Assembly (NCBI GenBank): GCA_016800925.1
Contig: JABCPU010000300.1
Span: 1-64,000, forward strand
Source: Suillus spraguei
Taxonomy: Eukaryota; Basidiomycota; Agaricomycetes; Boletales; Suillaceae
DNA: 64,000 nt
Direction: 5' to 3'
Both the position numbers and the translations under genes were made by a program. This document shows, one piece after another, positions 44,624 to 55,764 of the stretch (positions are counted from its first letter, which is position 1; every line of letters begins with the position of its first letter). Below the pieces are notes generated by a model that saw only the letters and a program-made list of their open reading frames with translations, was not told where the DNA came from and did no database searches.

Positions 44624-45204
44624 ACTGAGAACAACATAGCACTAATGTATCATTGGGGTGTGAACATGCGCGAGGGGAGTAGAAAAGAGATATGCATCTA
44701 TCACAAGAAGGTCTTGGAATGTATTGTCAATGTGACATCATGCCGCGTTTTACTTGGATTTATTGGTTATGGGAACCGAGACAATATGATCTCAGGCTGC
44801 CAGTGCACCCTCGAAGATCTAGATGCCACTCAGCATGGCACCTTGACTTTGGCTATCACTAACCAAAAATATCCAAGACAATGTCTAATTTATTCTGACA
44901 TGTGAGTAGTGTTGAGCTGCATGCAAGTCTTGGACACATTCTGCAAAGTAATATCAACTCAAGTTTTACAGTGAACCTACTGACAAATGCATAGTGTACT
45001 TGTACTGTAAAATACCTACTCATATATCCCTGCTAATGGTAAAACTATGCTGCTGATGCCCCATAATATTGTGTCATCAATCCTCAAGATTCCTGATACA
45101 CCCTTGGCACCACTTGGTAAAGGTTCTGAGGGCCTTTCAGGGTAGGTATTGTTGTAGGTAGTAATCCCCCTGAAAGCCTACCTCCACAGGGAGGCTCCCC
45201 TGGG
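44624..45204. repeat. repeat-bearing spacer with dispersed repeat copy 2
   Basis: Positions 44968-45094 match 33771-33884, with CpG sites changed to TpG or CpA. A short hairpin follows (about 45133-45175; arms CTTTCAGGG and CCCTGAAAG). The CpG-poor composition starts here and continues into the gypsy relic. No gene is seen. Confidence 0.5.
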
Positions 45205-47640
45205 TGATACAATTGTATGTACCCCTATTCATTTTCCTTTATGTTTGTTTCTTGATCAGTTTAGCATACACATATGCTAAACCTCTGACTCATACACCTT
45301 AACATGTCCATATTACACATGCCTTCCTTATTAGGATATGCAGTTACTTTCCCATGGTTACATGGTCTGTGTGCACATATTGGTCTATTTAAGCACAGTG
45401 TACTTGTAGTAAATTCCTTAGTTTAATCTTACTGGGTTTTACCTGGAATCTCCTTTGTTATGAACTGGGGTGGTGTCACCAACAACAGTGAAAAGACACT
45501 TGGCAGTTGCTGGGAAGTTCTACAATGTTCACAAGAGAATGAGGTGATTGACTAAGGAATGTGTTCCTTAGACGACCAAAGATTCTGAGTACAAGACAAG
45601 ATTAAGGAGTGCTTAGACTTAGAGACAATTCAGATGACTAAGGATTGGAGATCATTAACAAAAGATTAAAGTCTACCTGATTGTTGACTATCTAGTCTTT
45701 GACCCCAAACCAGATTGCTTAGTAAGCAAGATTAGCATATGCGTACACTAAACTGATTGTCGACAAGAAGCCCTCGACAAAGACAAGCCCTAACGGACAG
45801 CAAGACAGCATGTGTAGGCATTGAGAAAGTACACTCATCCCTGACAAATTCCCATCATGACTACCACCACTACTACATGAAAAGAATTTGAATTCAAGAT
45901 CAGTTTTCCAGCCACTTTTGATGGAGATCATGTGTCACAACCCACAAATGAATTAATGCAAGGGCAGAGACTAGGACTCAAACTAGAAGTTATCACAAGA
46001 GAGAGAGGAGCAAGGACATCTTGGATTGTACACATATTGAAACTGAGATACAAACTGAGTCTGAAACTACTAGCCAATCATAAAATAGAAGTGAGAATCA
46101 TACGATGTGATAATTGTGACATAGTGATGACATCATATTCTAGAAGGTTCTAAGATCATGTGACACTATCTTATCTTATCTTATCTGATAGCATCATAGA
46201 AGATCTCTTCACCTTCATCAGGAAGTTTGGTTATAGAAGCAGATATAGGGATTTCAGTAGATTTAAGGTTTGTCTTAGCGCTGGGTTTAGATGCTCTAGG
46301 GAAATTCAAAAAGGAATAATGGTTTGTATTTGGAATTCATGACATTGCGATAACTCTGCGGAGTTCATATTATCATGCAACATGTATCTTGATATCAACA
46401 AGAAACTCTACACCACCAACAAGTAGAAGATCATCTTTATCACATCATTCATGACTGAAAAGAATGCCAAGTTGTGAAAAGAGCAATTCCTCTCCTACAC
46501 TCAGTCCACCGATTCCACTGGACAAAAAGTAGGTTATGGAGATATGAAGATGTTTATGAAAAGTTTCAATGAAGTGTTTGAACCCATGGACTCATGAGGA
46601 ACTGCTATGACAAAGCTTAGGGACCTGAAACAAGGAAGTGGTGATCTCCAAACCTACATCACCAACTTTGAAACCCTTGTGGCTAAAGCAAAAGTAATGG
46701 ATGATGTAACAAAGATCCAGTTCTTCCAAGATGGCCTTAATCTAGGCATCTTAACCAAGCTGTTTGCACCAGGAGACATCCCTGACGTGTACTGAAATGT
46801 CGTTTTCAATGTGTTGCCATCGACAATTCCCACCAATGCCTCATTGCACTAATGACATGTCATGCTCCACAGCAGAAGAAGAACTACAGAAACTCCCATT
46901 ATACTCCTAATCACAATCCTAATGCAATGGGTGTAGATTGCATCTCTGATGTGGAATACTCAGAATGCATGAAGAAAGGACAATGCTTCAGATGTCAAAA
47001 GACTGGGCATCACTTCAATCACTGCCCCAAAAGGAAAAAGAACACTTTGGTCTGCCAGACTGAAATCAAGGAGCTTCCTAATGAAGAAGATGAAGATGAA
47101 ATGGTGCACCACATGATTGAGGATTTTTAAAATGGGGAAACAAGAAATTGATGTATGTTTCTCCCAATGTACTACTAAGGCTTGTACATGCTGTTGGTCA
47201 AAGAAAGGAACTCCATGTTCCCATTACCATTCATTCACATGCTCAACTAGAATCCATTGAAACCACTGCCATCATAGATTCCAGAGCTGCCAGAACCTTT
47301 ATCTCTGATGAGTTTGTGAAGCTCCACAAAAATCACACAATGAAAACTTGAGAAGCCTTTCGAAGTCACAACTGCTGATGGCTCTTATGTCAATGGAGGA
47401 CCAATTACACATTACTGTCTATTAATGGTCAAAATTGATGAATGCACCATGCTCAGCAAATTCAATATCACCAAACTTGGCTGATGAGATCAGATTCTAT
47501 TAGGGATCCCTTGGCTTCGTGCAATGAACCCAGTTATTGACTGGGCCATTGAAATGCTTACTCTATCAAAAACCCCCAAATCTGATGAGCTTGAAATTGA
47601 TCTTGACAAAGACAGAAAGAAGAATGGCCTTCCACTCAAT
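45205..47640 (+). mobile_element. decayed, truncated gypsy relic of the 7.6-kb family (LTR, leader, gag, protease)
   Basis: It begins with an LTR start TGATACAATTGTATGTACCCC (family consensus TGTTACAATCG...), continues with the leader (AAAGATTAAAGTC and the AGCATATGCGTACACT palindrome remnant) and then gag. Recognisable gag pieces are TKLRDLKQGSGDLQTYI and TKIQFFQDGLNLGILTKLF, and the zinc knuckle CFRCQKTGHHFNHC near 46990. The protease follows with AIIDSRAARTFISDEFV (active-site DSG now DSR) and LLGIPWLRAMNPVIDWA. Frames are broken by several stops. Similarity to the 48134-55741 element ends near 47640. CpG is strongly depleted: I count 3 CpG in 46561-46980 against 19 in the matching 49081-49500. 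Confidence 0.85.
45457..45658 (-). repeat. inverted internal segment of the relic's LTR
   Basis: The LTR runs forward to about 45456 (ending GGAATCTCCTTT). The next about 200 bp is the reverse complement of the LTR's 3' half: it opens GTTATGAACTGGGGTGG, the complement of the LTR end CCACCCCAGTTCGTAAC, and proceeds backward through GGAGTGCTTAGACTTAGAGAC to GATTGGAGATCATT. The forward leader (AACAAAAGATTAAAGTC) then resumes. So only the 3' half of the LTR is flipped. Confidence 0.8.
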
Positions 47641-48133
47641 TTCCCAGAGCACGAGACAAAGCCACAGAAAAGCAGTGGAAGAATTCAAAACTCCCACAGA
47701 AGAAGGTTGTAACCTTCGATGCTTCCATTGTTCCATACAATGAACCAACACCTTGTGTACAAATGCTGTGGGCAGTATCACCAATTCCCCACTGTAAAGA
47801 TACAACCTGGGCTAGGCTGTAGATAAACCATGGCCTAAGCTAGTATGTGGGTCTTGCACTCCATCTAGTCTGCTTCACTTGCAAACAAGAATGTTCGACC
47901 CTAAAGGGGGATGCCTGTTAGTATAGTCAAGTTAATGTCAAACCAATGTGCGAGAATGGTGCTGCAGTCAGTGATGATGCTGCTGGAATTAGCATTGTAA
48001 GTAGTGGTGGTAGCATGACTATAACAATGCCTGTGAGTAGTGTTGAGTGAGCAATAACGAGTGGTAGTGTCAGTGGTAGCGGTAGTGGTACTGTGCAAGC
48101 AGTGAAGTAGAAGCAAGAAGGAAAGCTGCTGTA
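47641..48133. other. unassigned repeat debris, possible 3' end of another retroelement
   Basis: No ORF of note is present. A polypurine-like TAAAGGGGG ends at 47910 and is followed five bases later by TGTTAGTATAG, resembling a polypurine tract next to an LTR start, possibly of a Ty1/copia element. From about 48000 the sequence is rich in short GT/GG-type repeats (GTGGTAG-like). The next element begins at 48134. Confidence 0.35.
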
Positions 48134-48605
48134 TGTTACAATCGTATGTACCCCTATTCATTTTCTACTTCATTTACCGTGTACATTATGTAACATGATT
48201 CTGACTCATATGCTCAACGCATCTGTACTATAGTTGCCTTCCTTCTTGGATACGCACTTACATTCTCATGCCTCTCTTGGTCCGTGCGCACATATTGGCC
48301 TATTTAAGCACGATGTACTTGTAGTAGATTCCTTACTTTAATCTTACTGGGTTTTACCTGAAATCTCCTTGCTTAGGTCTCCAACCTAAGTCGTCTTGAA
48401 TCGTCTCTAAGTCTAAGCACTCCTTAGCCTTAGTCTCTATTCTCGCGGATATCTCTTTGACTTGTCATTGAGGCTGAAATCTTGATCGTACTCGGAACGC
48501 GTTCCTTGTACTTTCACCTTGTCCTTTTCTGGACATTGTAAGAACTCCCAGCAGACCGTCTGTGTCTTTTCACTGTCGCTGGTGACGCCACCCCAGTTCG
48601 TAACA
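48134..48605 (+). repeat. 5' LTR of the 7.6-kb gypsy element
   Basis: 472 bp, TGTTAC...GTAACA. It contains a CCTATTTAAGCACG TATA-like box near 48299 and the conserved CTTACTTTAATCTTACTGGG stretch also found in the other three family copies in this window. Confidence 0.93.
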
Positions 48606-48803
48606 AAAGATTAAAGTCATTTTTGATCGTCGACTATCCAGTCGTCGACCCTGAACCCTGATCGCCTAGATCAGCAGACTAGCATACGCGTATGCTGAGC
48701 AGATTGTCAAGAGAAGCCCTCTGACAGAAGAAAGCCCTGACGGACAGCAAGACAGCGCGTGTAGGCACCGAGAAAGTATAACTCATCAGAAGAATCATCA
48801 ACC
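48606..48803 (+). promoter_or_regulatory. palindrome-rich untranslated leader of the gypsy element
   Basis: Between the LTR and gag ATG lie AAAGATTAAAGTC and several self-complementary stretches, most clearly the perfect 16-bp palindrome AGCATACGCGTATGCT at 48681-48696. The equivalent in the 63-kb copy is AGCGTACGCGTACGCT, changed at both symmetric positions so pairing is kept. Such leader palindromes can act in RNA dimerisation or packaging; that role is inference. No standard TGG-starting primer binding site abuts the LTR. Confidence 0.55.
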
Positions 48804-49577
48804 ATGTCGTCGACCAAAGAATTCGAATACAAGATCGGTCAACCGATTGGTTTTGATGGAGATCGTGATAACTCTCGCGAGTTTATCCAGTCGTGCAATT
48901 TGCACTTTGACATCAATGAAAAGCTCTACACCACCGACAAGCAGAAGATCATCTACATAACATCCTTTATGACCGAAAGAAATGCCAAATCTTGGAAGGA
49001 ACAATTCCTTGAACACGCCCAATCCACCGACACTTCTGGACAAAAAGTTGGTTATGGGACGATGGCAGATTTTATGAAGAGCTTCAAGGAAGCATTCGAA
49101 CCAGTGGATACCAAAGGAACCGCCCTTACTAGACTCAGAGATCTCAAACAAGGAACTGGAGATCTCCACACTTACGTCGCTGACTTTGAGGCACTTGCAG
49201 CCAAGGCTCAGATCATCGACAACGCGACCAAGATCCAGTTCTTCCAAGACGGCCTTAATTGGGGTATTCTTACAAAGCTTTTCAATACAGGAGATGTCTC
49301 CGAAATATTCAGAGAAGTTGTGCTGCAATGCATTGCTATTGACAATGCCCATCATCGGCTTAACGCCATGAGGACACGTCATACTCCACAACAGAAGAAG
49401 AAGAACTACGGGAATGCACGGTATATTCCGAACCGTGATTCCAATGCAATGGTCATAGACCGAATCTCCGATATGGAGAGATCCGAATGCATGAAGAAAG
49501 GACAATGCTTCGGATGCAAGAAGACAGGACACCGCATCCATAACTGTCCTGATAGAAAGAAGAAGACCCCGCTCTGA
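48804..49577 (+). CDS. Gag of the 7.6-kb gypsy element (257 aa to the first stop)
   Basis: The structural protein of the virus-like particle. It starts MSSTKEFEYKIGQPIGFDGD, shows a capsid-like helical region (NAKSWKEQFLEHA, LTRLRDLKQGTGDLHTYVAD, KIQFFQDGLNWGILTKLF) and a canonical zinc knuckle CFGCKKTGHRIHNC (CX2CX4HX4C) near the end. TGA at 49575-49577 stops it; the sequence continues as Glu-rich protein in the same frame to another stop, so the stop may be a mutation within a longer Gag-Pol. Confidence 0.9.
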   Translation: MSSTKEFEYKIGQPIGFDGDRDNSREFIQSCNLHFDINEKLYTTDKQKIIYITSFMTERNAKSWKEQFLEHAQSTDTSGQKVGYGTMADFMKSFKEAFEPVDTKGTALTRLRDLKQGTGDLHTYVADFEALAAKAQIIDNATKIQFFQDGLNWGILTKLFNTGDVSEIFREVVLQCIAIDNAHHRLNAMRTRHTPQQKKKNYGNARYIPNRDSNAMVIDRISDMERSECMKKGQCFGCKKTGHRIHNCPDRKKKTPL

Positions 49578-49639
49578 CAAACCGAAGTCAAAAGGGAAGA
49601 AGAAGATGAAGAAACCGTAAGACGGATTGTTGAGGATTT

Positions 49640-50552
49640 TTGACTTGGAGAAACAAAGACTCGACGTATGTTTCTCCCAATGTATTACTAAGACTTGTAC
49701 GCGCTGTAGGTGAAAGAAAAGAACTTCGTGTCCCTATCACCCTCCACTCGCGTACTTGCTTGAAATCTGTCAACACCACCGCTGTTATTGATTCAGGAGC
49801 AGCAGGAACGAACGTTCATCTCAGAAGAGTTTGTGAAACTCCATCAAATCACACGACGAAAACTCAAAGAACCATTTCGAGTTACTACGGCAGATGGAAC
49901 TCTCATAAAAGGAGGACCAATTACGCACTACTGTCTTCTAGTGGTCAAAATCGACGACCGAACCATGTATGGAAAATTCAACATCACCAAGTTAGGAAGG
50001 AGAGATCAAATCCTTCTTGGAATCCCATGGTTACGAGCGATGAACCCAATTATAGACTGGGCTGCTGAAACACTTATCCTTCCGCGGACGGATAAATCAG
50101 ATGAAATCGAAATTGATCTAGATATGGATCGGAAGAAGAACGGGTTGCCCCGACTTTTCAATCATCACACCAGATGGCAACATTCCCGTCTTCCGAAACC
50201 ATTCATCGCTTCTCCTATTGATGTTCCTGAAGACCCGGAACCAGAAGTACGAATGCCATGTACCACAGACCCCACTCCACGCGTTCAACTGCCAAGATCG
50301 GCATCACCGATTCCCCGTGCAGAGAAGTGCAAGAATGAATCCGAACCCGAGCATCGGGTCAGACAAGAACCTATTGAGCAGCGGCCAATAGAAGAACAGA
50401 AACAGGGAAAAAGGAAAACGGAAGAAGAACTCCCAGGGCGAAGCACCAATGTACCGAAACTATCAAAGTTCTTTGTTAGCCCTTTCAGCTTCAACAGAAG
50501 AGACCCCCGACAAAGAAGAACCCGTGCCCTCGATAATCCCAACAGAGGATGA
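49640..50552 (+). pseudogene. retroviral-type aspartic protease region, frameshifted
   Basis: The first frame carries the active site (TTAVIDSGAAGT, Asp-Ser-Gly). Immediately after it the frame shifts by an apparent insertion near 49809, and the rest continues in another frame: TFISEEFVKLHQITRR, TTADGTLIKGGPITHYCL and ILLGIPWLRAMNPIIDWA. A Pro/Glu-rich linker to the polymerase follows (about 50200-50550). As it stands no full protease can be made by ordinary translation. Confidence 0.8.
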
Positions 50553-50639
50553 TGACCAATTCGACACTATGCATGACGTCTGGCATGCGCCAGAAGTACG
50601 TGAAATTTCCTCTTACGAGCTGGAGATGGAGAATTTCTT

Positions 50640-51733
50640 GTGGAATATGACACCGATGGAGTCAGCATGAGGATTATCAAAGAAGTATCCATGGATACAC
50701 CCTTGACACATGATGGAACTTCTCAACTCGAACAATCCTCTCCCTACTCCACAATTCCCATTCCCCCTCCGAAATATAGCAACAAAGCTCAGGAATTTGC
50801 CACGGACGAGAAAGAAAAGAAAAAGAAATCCTTTGAGGAATTGGTCCCGGCTTATTTGCACGACTTCATAGACGTCTTTGCTAAGGACGGATTGAACAAA
50901 CTACCCCCGAATGCCCTGGTATCGATCATCGGATCGACACCAAACCCGGTTTTATTCCTCGCACGTCTAAAGTTTACCCGCTATCGGAAAAAGAACGCGC
51001 TGCCGTCAAAACGTTTATTGATGAGAACGTTGCGAAAGGCTTTATCTCAGAATCGAAGTCACCTCAAGCTAGTGGCTTCTTCTTTGTGGGAAAGAAGAGC
51101 GGAGAACTGCGTCCCTGTCAAGATTATCGCTACATCAATGATTGGACAGTCAAGAATGCATACCCGCTTCCACTCCCTATTTCCCTTGTCGCACGTCTTC
51201 ATAACGCACAGTTCTTTACGAAAATGGATATCCGGTCCGGTTATAACAACATTCGCATCCACCCTGACGACAGGTGGAAAGCTGCTTTTACCACGGAATT
51301 CGGCCTCTTCGAACCGAACGTCATGTTCTTTGGCCTCTGCAATTCCCCAGCAACTTTTCAGGCATACATGAACCGCACCTTTCAACAAGAAATCAATGAA
51401 GGATGGATGGTTATCTATATGGATGATATCCTGATTTTCTCTACGACAATGGCAGAACACCGAGAATGAACAAGACGAGTCTTGATGAAAATACGAAAGG
51501 AACATCTGTTCCTGAAACCGGAGAAATGTACCTTTGATGCAGAAGAAGTGGAATACCTCGGAATGATAATTCGCCCCGGACAAGTTGCTATGGATACCGC
51601 CAAGACTAAAGGCATCTCCGAATGGCCGATCCCGAAATCCGTAAAAGATGTTCGGTCATTCCTCGGCTTTTGCAACTTCTACCGCACGTTCATTTCCCAC
51701 TATTCTGACATGCCCGACCCCTTATCGATTTAA
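50640..51733 (+). pseudogene. reverse transcriptase region of the 7.6-kb gypsy element, broken frames
   Basis: The N-terminal piece [19 protein letters not shown] is followed by a frame change near 50930-51090. The core then reads [51 protein letters not shown] and the catalytic [10 protein letters not shown] (YMDD), up to a stop at 51467-51469. After this the same enzyme continues with HLFLKPEKCTFDAEEVEYLG and KDVRSFLGFCNFYR to another stop near 51733. Confidence 0.88.
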
Positions 51734-52620
51734 CAAAGAAAGATAAGGCCTTTGAATGGTCAACCAAATGTATGGACACCTTTGACGAACTGAAACGGCG
51801 CTTCACATCCCAACTGGTACTCCGTAACCCTGATCCTTCCCGACAATTTGCTATTGCTACCGACGCTTCGCTCGTAGCAACCGTGGAGTTCTCCTACAGA
51901 CTGATGAGAATGGTGTTTATCACCCTTGTGCATACCTCTCGCAGTCTTTAAACCTCGCGGAACACAATTACCAGATCTTCGATCGGGAACTCCTTGCCGT
52001 AATCCGGGCATTGAACGAATGGCGTCATTATCTTGAAGGAAACCCACACCCCGTCCTGGTATTCACCGACCATAAGAACCTTCTGTACTTTAGAAGTGCA
52101 CAGAAGCTCACCCGTCGCCAAGCACATTGGCAATTGATTTTGTCTACTTATGACATCGAACTGCATCACGTTGCAGGTACTAAATTAGCAGTACCTGATG
52201 CACTATCCCGCCGGCCTGATTATGACTCTGGCGAAGACGATAACGAGGACCAGACCCTCCTCCCTGACGCTCTATTCGTTCGTCTTATTGACACTGACTT
52301 GAAGGATGTACTGTCATCCTCTGACCCCCTCGACGACCCTGTCTTCAAGACGGCATCTGATGCCCTTGATGGCATGTGCCTTCCCCCTATGAAATCGGCA
52401 CTTTCTGACTGGACGATTAAGGAGAACGTCCTCTATTTTAAGAACCGCGCCTATATTCCACCGGTGCATCGCTCCGATATCCTGAAAAGGTATCATGATC
52501 ATCCTACCGCGGGTCACCCCGGTAGATTCAAAACTGAAGAGCTTGTCAAACGAGAAGCCTGGTGGCCTGCAATGGGCTCTTTTATTCGAAAATACGTTGA
52601 GGGTTGTGCCCTTTGCCAGC
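51734..52620 (+). pseudogene. RNase H and integrase zinc-binding region of the gypsy element
   Basis: RNase H motifs are spread over two frames: FAIATDAS near 51850, then HNYQIFDRELLAVIRALNEW, VFTDHKNLLYF and HHVAGTKLAVPDALSRRP. The integrase zinc finger follows: HDHPTAGHPG and CALCQQMK (HHCC). The open frame 52011-52763 covers most of it. Confidence 0.85.
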
Positions 52621-52639
52621 AAATGAAAGCGGATACTCA

Positions 52640-53729
52640 TCCTGTTCGACCCCGCTTACGCCTATTCCCTCGTCGGCTGTTCGCCCGTTCTCCCAGGTCT
52701 CTGTCGATCTCATCACTGACCTCCCTGTCTCTGGAGGCTTTGACAGTATCATGGTCGTGGTAGACCATGGCCTTATGAAGGGGGTAATTATTATCCCTTG
52801 TTTGAAAACCATCACTTCAGAAGGTGTGGCTAAGCTATTTTTAAAACATGTTTACCGACGATTTGGACTCCATGACAAAGTCATCTCGGATTGAGGCCCG
52901 CATTCCTATCTCGCTTCTCTAAGGAGCTTGCCCGACTTCTGACTACGTCATCGCTCCATCCACAGCCTATCACCCACAACTGATGGTCAGACCGAAAGGC
53001 TAAATCAAGAACTTGAACATACCTTCGCATCTACTGCCGTAACAACCCTGAAAATTGGGTAGAACACCTACCAATCGCCGAATTGTCCATAACCACCGAA
53101 AACATGATGCAAGGATGCATCACCCTTCTACTTGATGATGGGATACGAACCACGCGCTATTCCTCACCTTATCCCTGACTCATCCGTCCCCGCAGCAGAG
53201 GATCGAGTACGATCCCTGCAGAAGATAAGAGAAGAAGCAATCGCTTGTCATAACATTGCAATGCAAACAATGGCCGAACGATCCCGAGGAGATAAGTACA
53301 CCCCATGGAAGATCGGAGACAAGGTTTGGCTATCTGCCGCTAATCTCAGACTCAAACTCCCATCAAGGAAGCTCGCCCCAAAGCGATACGGACCTTTCCC
53401 GATCATCGATGTCTTATCTCCCATCACGTTCACACTTAAACTCCCCCGCAGTGGAAAATTCATCCCACGTTCCACGCTTCTGTCTTATCATCCTATAGCG
53501 AAACAGACGCACACGGCCCGAACTTCCCTGAACCACCACCTGACATCATCGAAGAAGAAGAAGAATATGAAGTAGATGCAATCCTTTCTCACAAAGGAAC
53601 CGGCATCGCCGACGTTATCTTGTTTCCTGGAAAGGATATTCATCGGGAGATAACGAATGGCTCCCAGAAAAGAACTTGAAGAACTCCGCTCGAATCTTGA
53701 ATGCTTATAAGAAGCAACACGCTCTCTGA
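52640..53729 (+). pseudogene. integrase core, GPY-like region and C-terminal chromodomain, broken
   Basis: The catalytic-core pieces [20 protein letters not shown] and [12 protein letters not shown] (first two Asp) are followed directly by TGA at 52892-52894. The region with the third acidic residue lies in 52950-53010 in shifted frames. A later frame has the GPY-like segment (KIGDKVWLSAANL, KLAPKRYGPFPI). The chromodomain straddles two frames: [12 protein letters not shown], then after a shift [19 protein letters not shown], ending with a stop near 53727. It identifies the element as a chromovirus. Confidence 0.85.
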
Positions 53730-53782
53730 TTAACCCTCAGTCAATCAACTCGCACTAGCACTTGATCAACTACTACTTTGAA

Positions 53783-55207
53783 ATGTCTTTCCCCACTGCT
53801 ACATCACACCCGTCACGCTGCCACCAATGACGCTGAAGCTGAACAATACGGTACCCTTACCACTGAAATCGACAACAATTCCTACATCGAAGCAGCCATT
53901 CTCTGCAAGGGACACGCCCTCGAAATCGAAAGAATTCTCAGGAAAGAGGTGCCTTCCCTGCCATGCTCCTTGTCAATATCATTCGAACCGCAGCTCTCAT
54001 CGAAGCAACAGCCAAAGATACAACAGAAATTACGCTTCGTCACCGCTTCCTTCATCTTCAAAAACGCATTCGTTCTTACGCTATGTTGTTGCTTCCCGAT
54101 TCTTTTAAGAATGATGTTGAAGAAGCTATTCACATCATTGCCGAACGTCGAGCAGGCGTTGCTCGACCTCCCTCTCTGCAGGAAGATACGCCACTTCCTA
54201 TTCCAGCACCCACTTCTTCGCGCGTGTATTCTAGTCTTGACGCCTTTACTGGCTTATACACTGCTGTCCAAGAAATCGGACAACTTACCGACGCAGTTGT
54301 TAACACCATCCAGCAATCAGTCACTGAAACCAGAACGGCCAGAAACCTAGTAGAAAAAGCCATCACTAATTTACAACAAACGCAAGCTGATCTTGCATCT
54401 CCCCGAACTCCATCTCCCATCGAACAACCAATCTCACCACCTCTCGCAACAACTTCACTTGATTGCCCTGATTGGCTGTACGAACCTTGCACAAAGGAAC
54501 AGTGCGAGGCTGCTAAGCTACTAGGTATTCCAGCCACTGAGCTGGTAACACTCGGCCCCCGACTTCGCGACCTTCATATACACCCTCCAATGTCTATCCC
54601 ATCGTCATTCGGTCCAATGGACCCTGTCTCGCCAGTCTTAGTAAAAGATTTCGGCATAACTTCCTCGTCTTCCTCCGACGAACTTCTTACGGCTGCTGAA
54701 CGAGCAGTCACCCCAGACCTCCCCATGTCAGCATATACGTTGTCCCCCGCTCAGCAGGCGCAACTCAAGCGAGCTAACACCCTTGCCTTAAAACGTATGA
54801 AGAAGAATAAGGGAAAGAAGCGCGCCAGATCCACTAGCCCCACACCTATCATTTCCCCATCCCCCTTGCGCAAAGTCCATTCTAATCCTGACGAAAATAT
54901 GAAATGCCGCGTCTGTGGATTGCTAGGACATCGTCAGAAGAATTGTGCGGAATACCAATGCAAGGTTTGCAGGTATTGGTCACCTACTCATTTATCCATC
55001 TACTGTCCTAAACGAGTTGGACCTCCTCCCTTCGAGTTAACTTGGAAGGACGAAGGATTCTATGACGCACTTCGCACTTGGGAGAAACAGCTTGATGATG
55101 AACGTATTCAGGCGGAAAAGAGAAAGGACTCCAAACGACGCGCTGGTTTGGAGGAAGCCACATATATGAGGGTGGGTCTGTTGCTGACGAAGACTACGAT
55201 GGAGTGA
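53783..55207 (+). CDS. extra ORF (ORF3) with two zinc knuckles, between integrase and 3' LTR
   Basis: I do not recognise a named family. The main frame, 53963-55207, encodes 414 aa. It has a helical N-terminal half (ITLRHRFLHLQKRIRS, VQEIGQLTDAVVNTIQQS), a Pro/Ser-rich middle, a basic stretch (RMKKNKGKKRARS), then CRVCGLLGHRQKNC (CX2CX4HX4C) and a second cluster CKVCRYWSPTHLSIYC, and a charged C-terminal helix (EKQLDDERIQAEKRKDSKRR). An ATG at 53783 is in the same frame but reaches a stop; the segment 53820-53960 reads sensibly in another frame (DAEAEQYGTLTTEIDNNSY), so there are two frame changes near the start. Position resembles that of env or accessory genes, but there is no signal peptide or membrane segment; nucleic-acid binding is inferred from the knuckles. 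Confidence 0.7.
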
Positions 55208-55273
55208 CGATCCCATTTACTATGCAAACCAAAGTGAGTAAAGTCGGTGACTTTACGTGTAAAAAGGGGGTAA

Positions 55274-55741
55274 TGTTACAATCGTACGTGCCCCTATTCA
55301 TTTTCTACTTCATTTACCTGTAATTACGTAACATGATTCTGACTCATATGCTCAATGCATCTGTACTATAGTTGCCTTCCTTCTTGGATATGCACTTACA
55401 TTCTCACACCTCTCTTGGTCCGTGCGCACATATTGGCCTATTTAAGCACGTGTACTTGTAGTAGATTCCTTACTTTAATCTTACTGGGTTTTACCTGAAA
55501 TCTCCTTCGCTTAGGTCTCCAACCTAAGTCGTCTTGAATCGTCTCTAAGTCTAAGCACTCCTTAGCCTTAGTCTCTATTCTCGCGGATACCTCTTGACTT
55601 GTCATTGAGGCTGAAATCTTGATCGTACTCGGAACGCGTTCCTTGTACTTTCACCTTGTCCTTTTCTGGACATTGTAAGAACTCCCAGCAGACCGTCTGT
55701 GTCTTTTCACTGTCGCTGGTGACCCACCCCAGTTCGTAACA
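55274..55741 (+). repeat. 3' LTR of the 7.6-kb gypsy element
   Basis: 468 bp, TGTTAC...GTAACA, close to the 5' LTR. It is preceded by the polypurine tract AAAAAGGGGG at about 55261-55270. Confidence 0.93.
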
Positions 55742-55764
55742 CTAAATTCCTTTTATTGTCTCAC

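Larger units (their letters stand above)
48134..55741 (+). mobile_element. Ty3/gypsy chromovirus with an extra 3' ORF, 7,608 bp, defective
   Basis: LTRs lie at 48134-48605 (472 bp) and 55274-55741 (468 bp), each TGTTAC...GTAACA, differing at roughly a dozen sites (about 97% alike by eye). A polypurine tract (AAAAAGGGGG) precedes the 3' LTR. Inside, in order, are a palindrome-rich leader, gag with zinc knuckle, protease, reverse transcriptase, RNase H, integrase, a chromodomain, and a further ORF with two zinc knuckles. Stops and frame changes hit protease, reverse transcriptase and integrase. The flanking pentamers differ (CTGTA and CTAAA), so no target duplication is visible. CpG content is normal, so it is younger than its surroundings. 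Confidence 0.92.

Noticed and set aside
48798..49580. 260-codon open frame on the minus strand opposite gag
   Set aside because: It is the antisense of a well-supported Gag with zinc knuckle; no motif of its own.
51059..51583. 174-codon minus-strand ORF in the gypsy reverse transcriptase
   Set aside because: Antisense shadow of the YMDD-containing frame.
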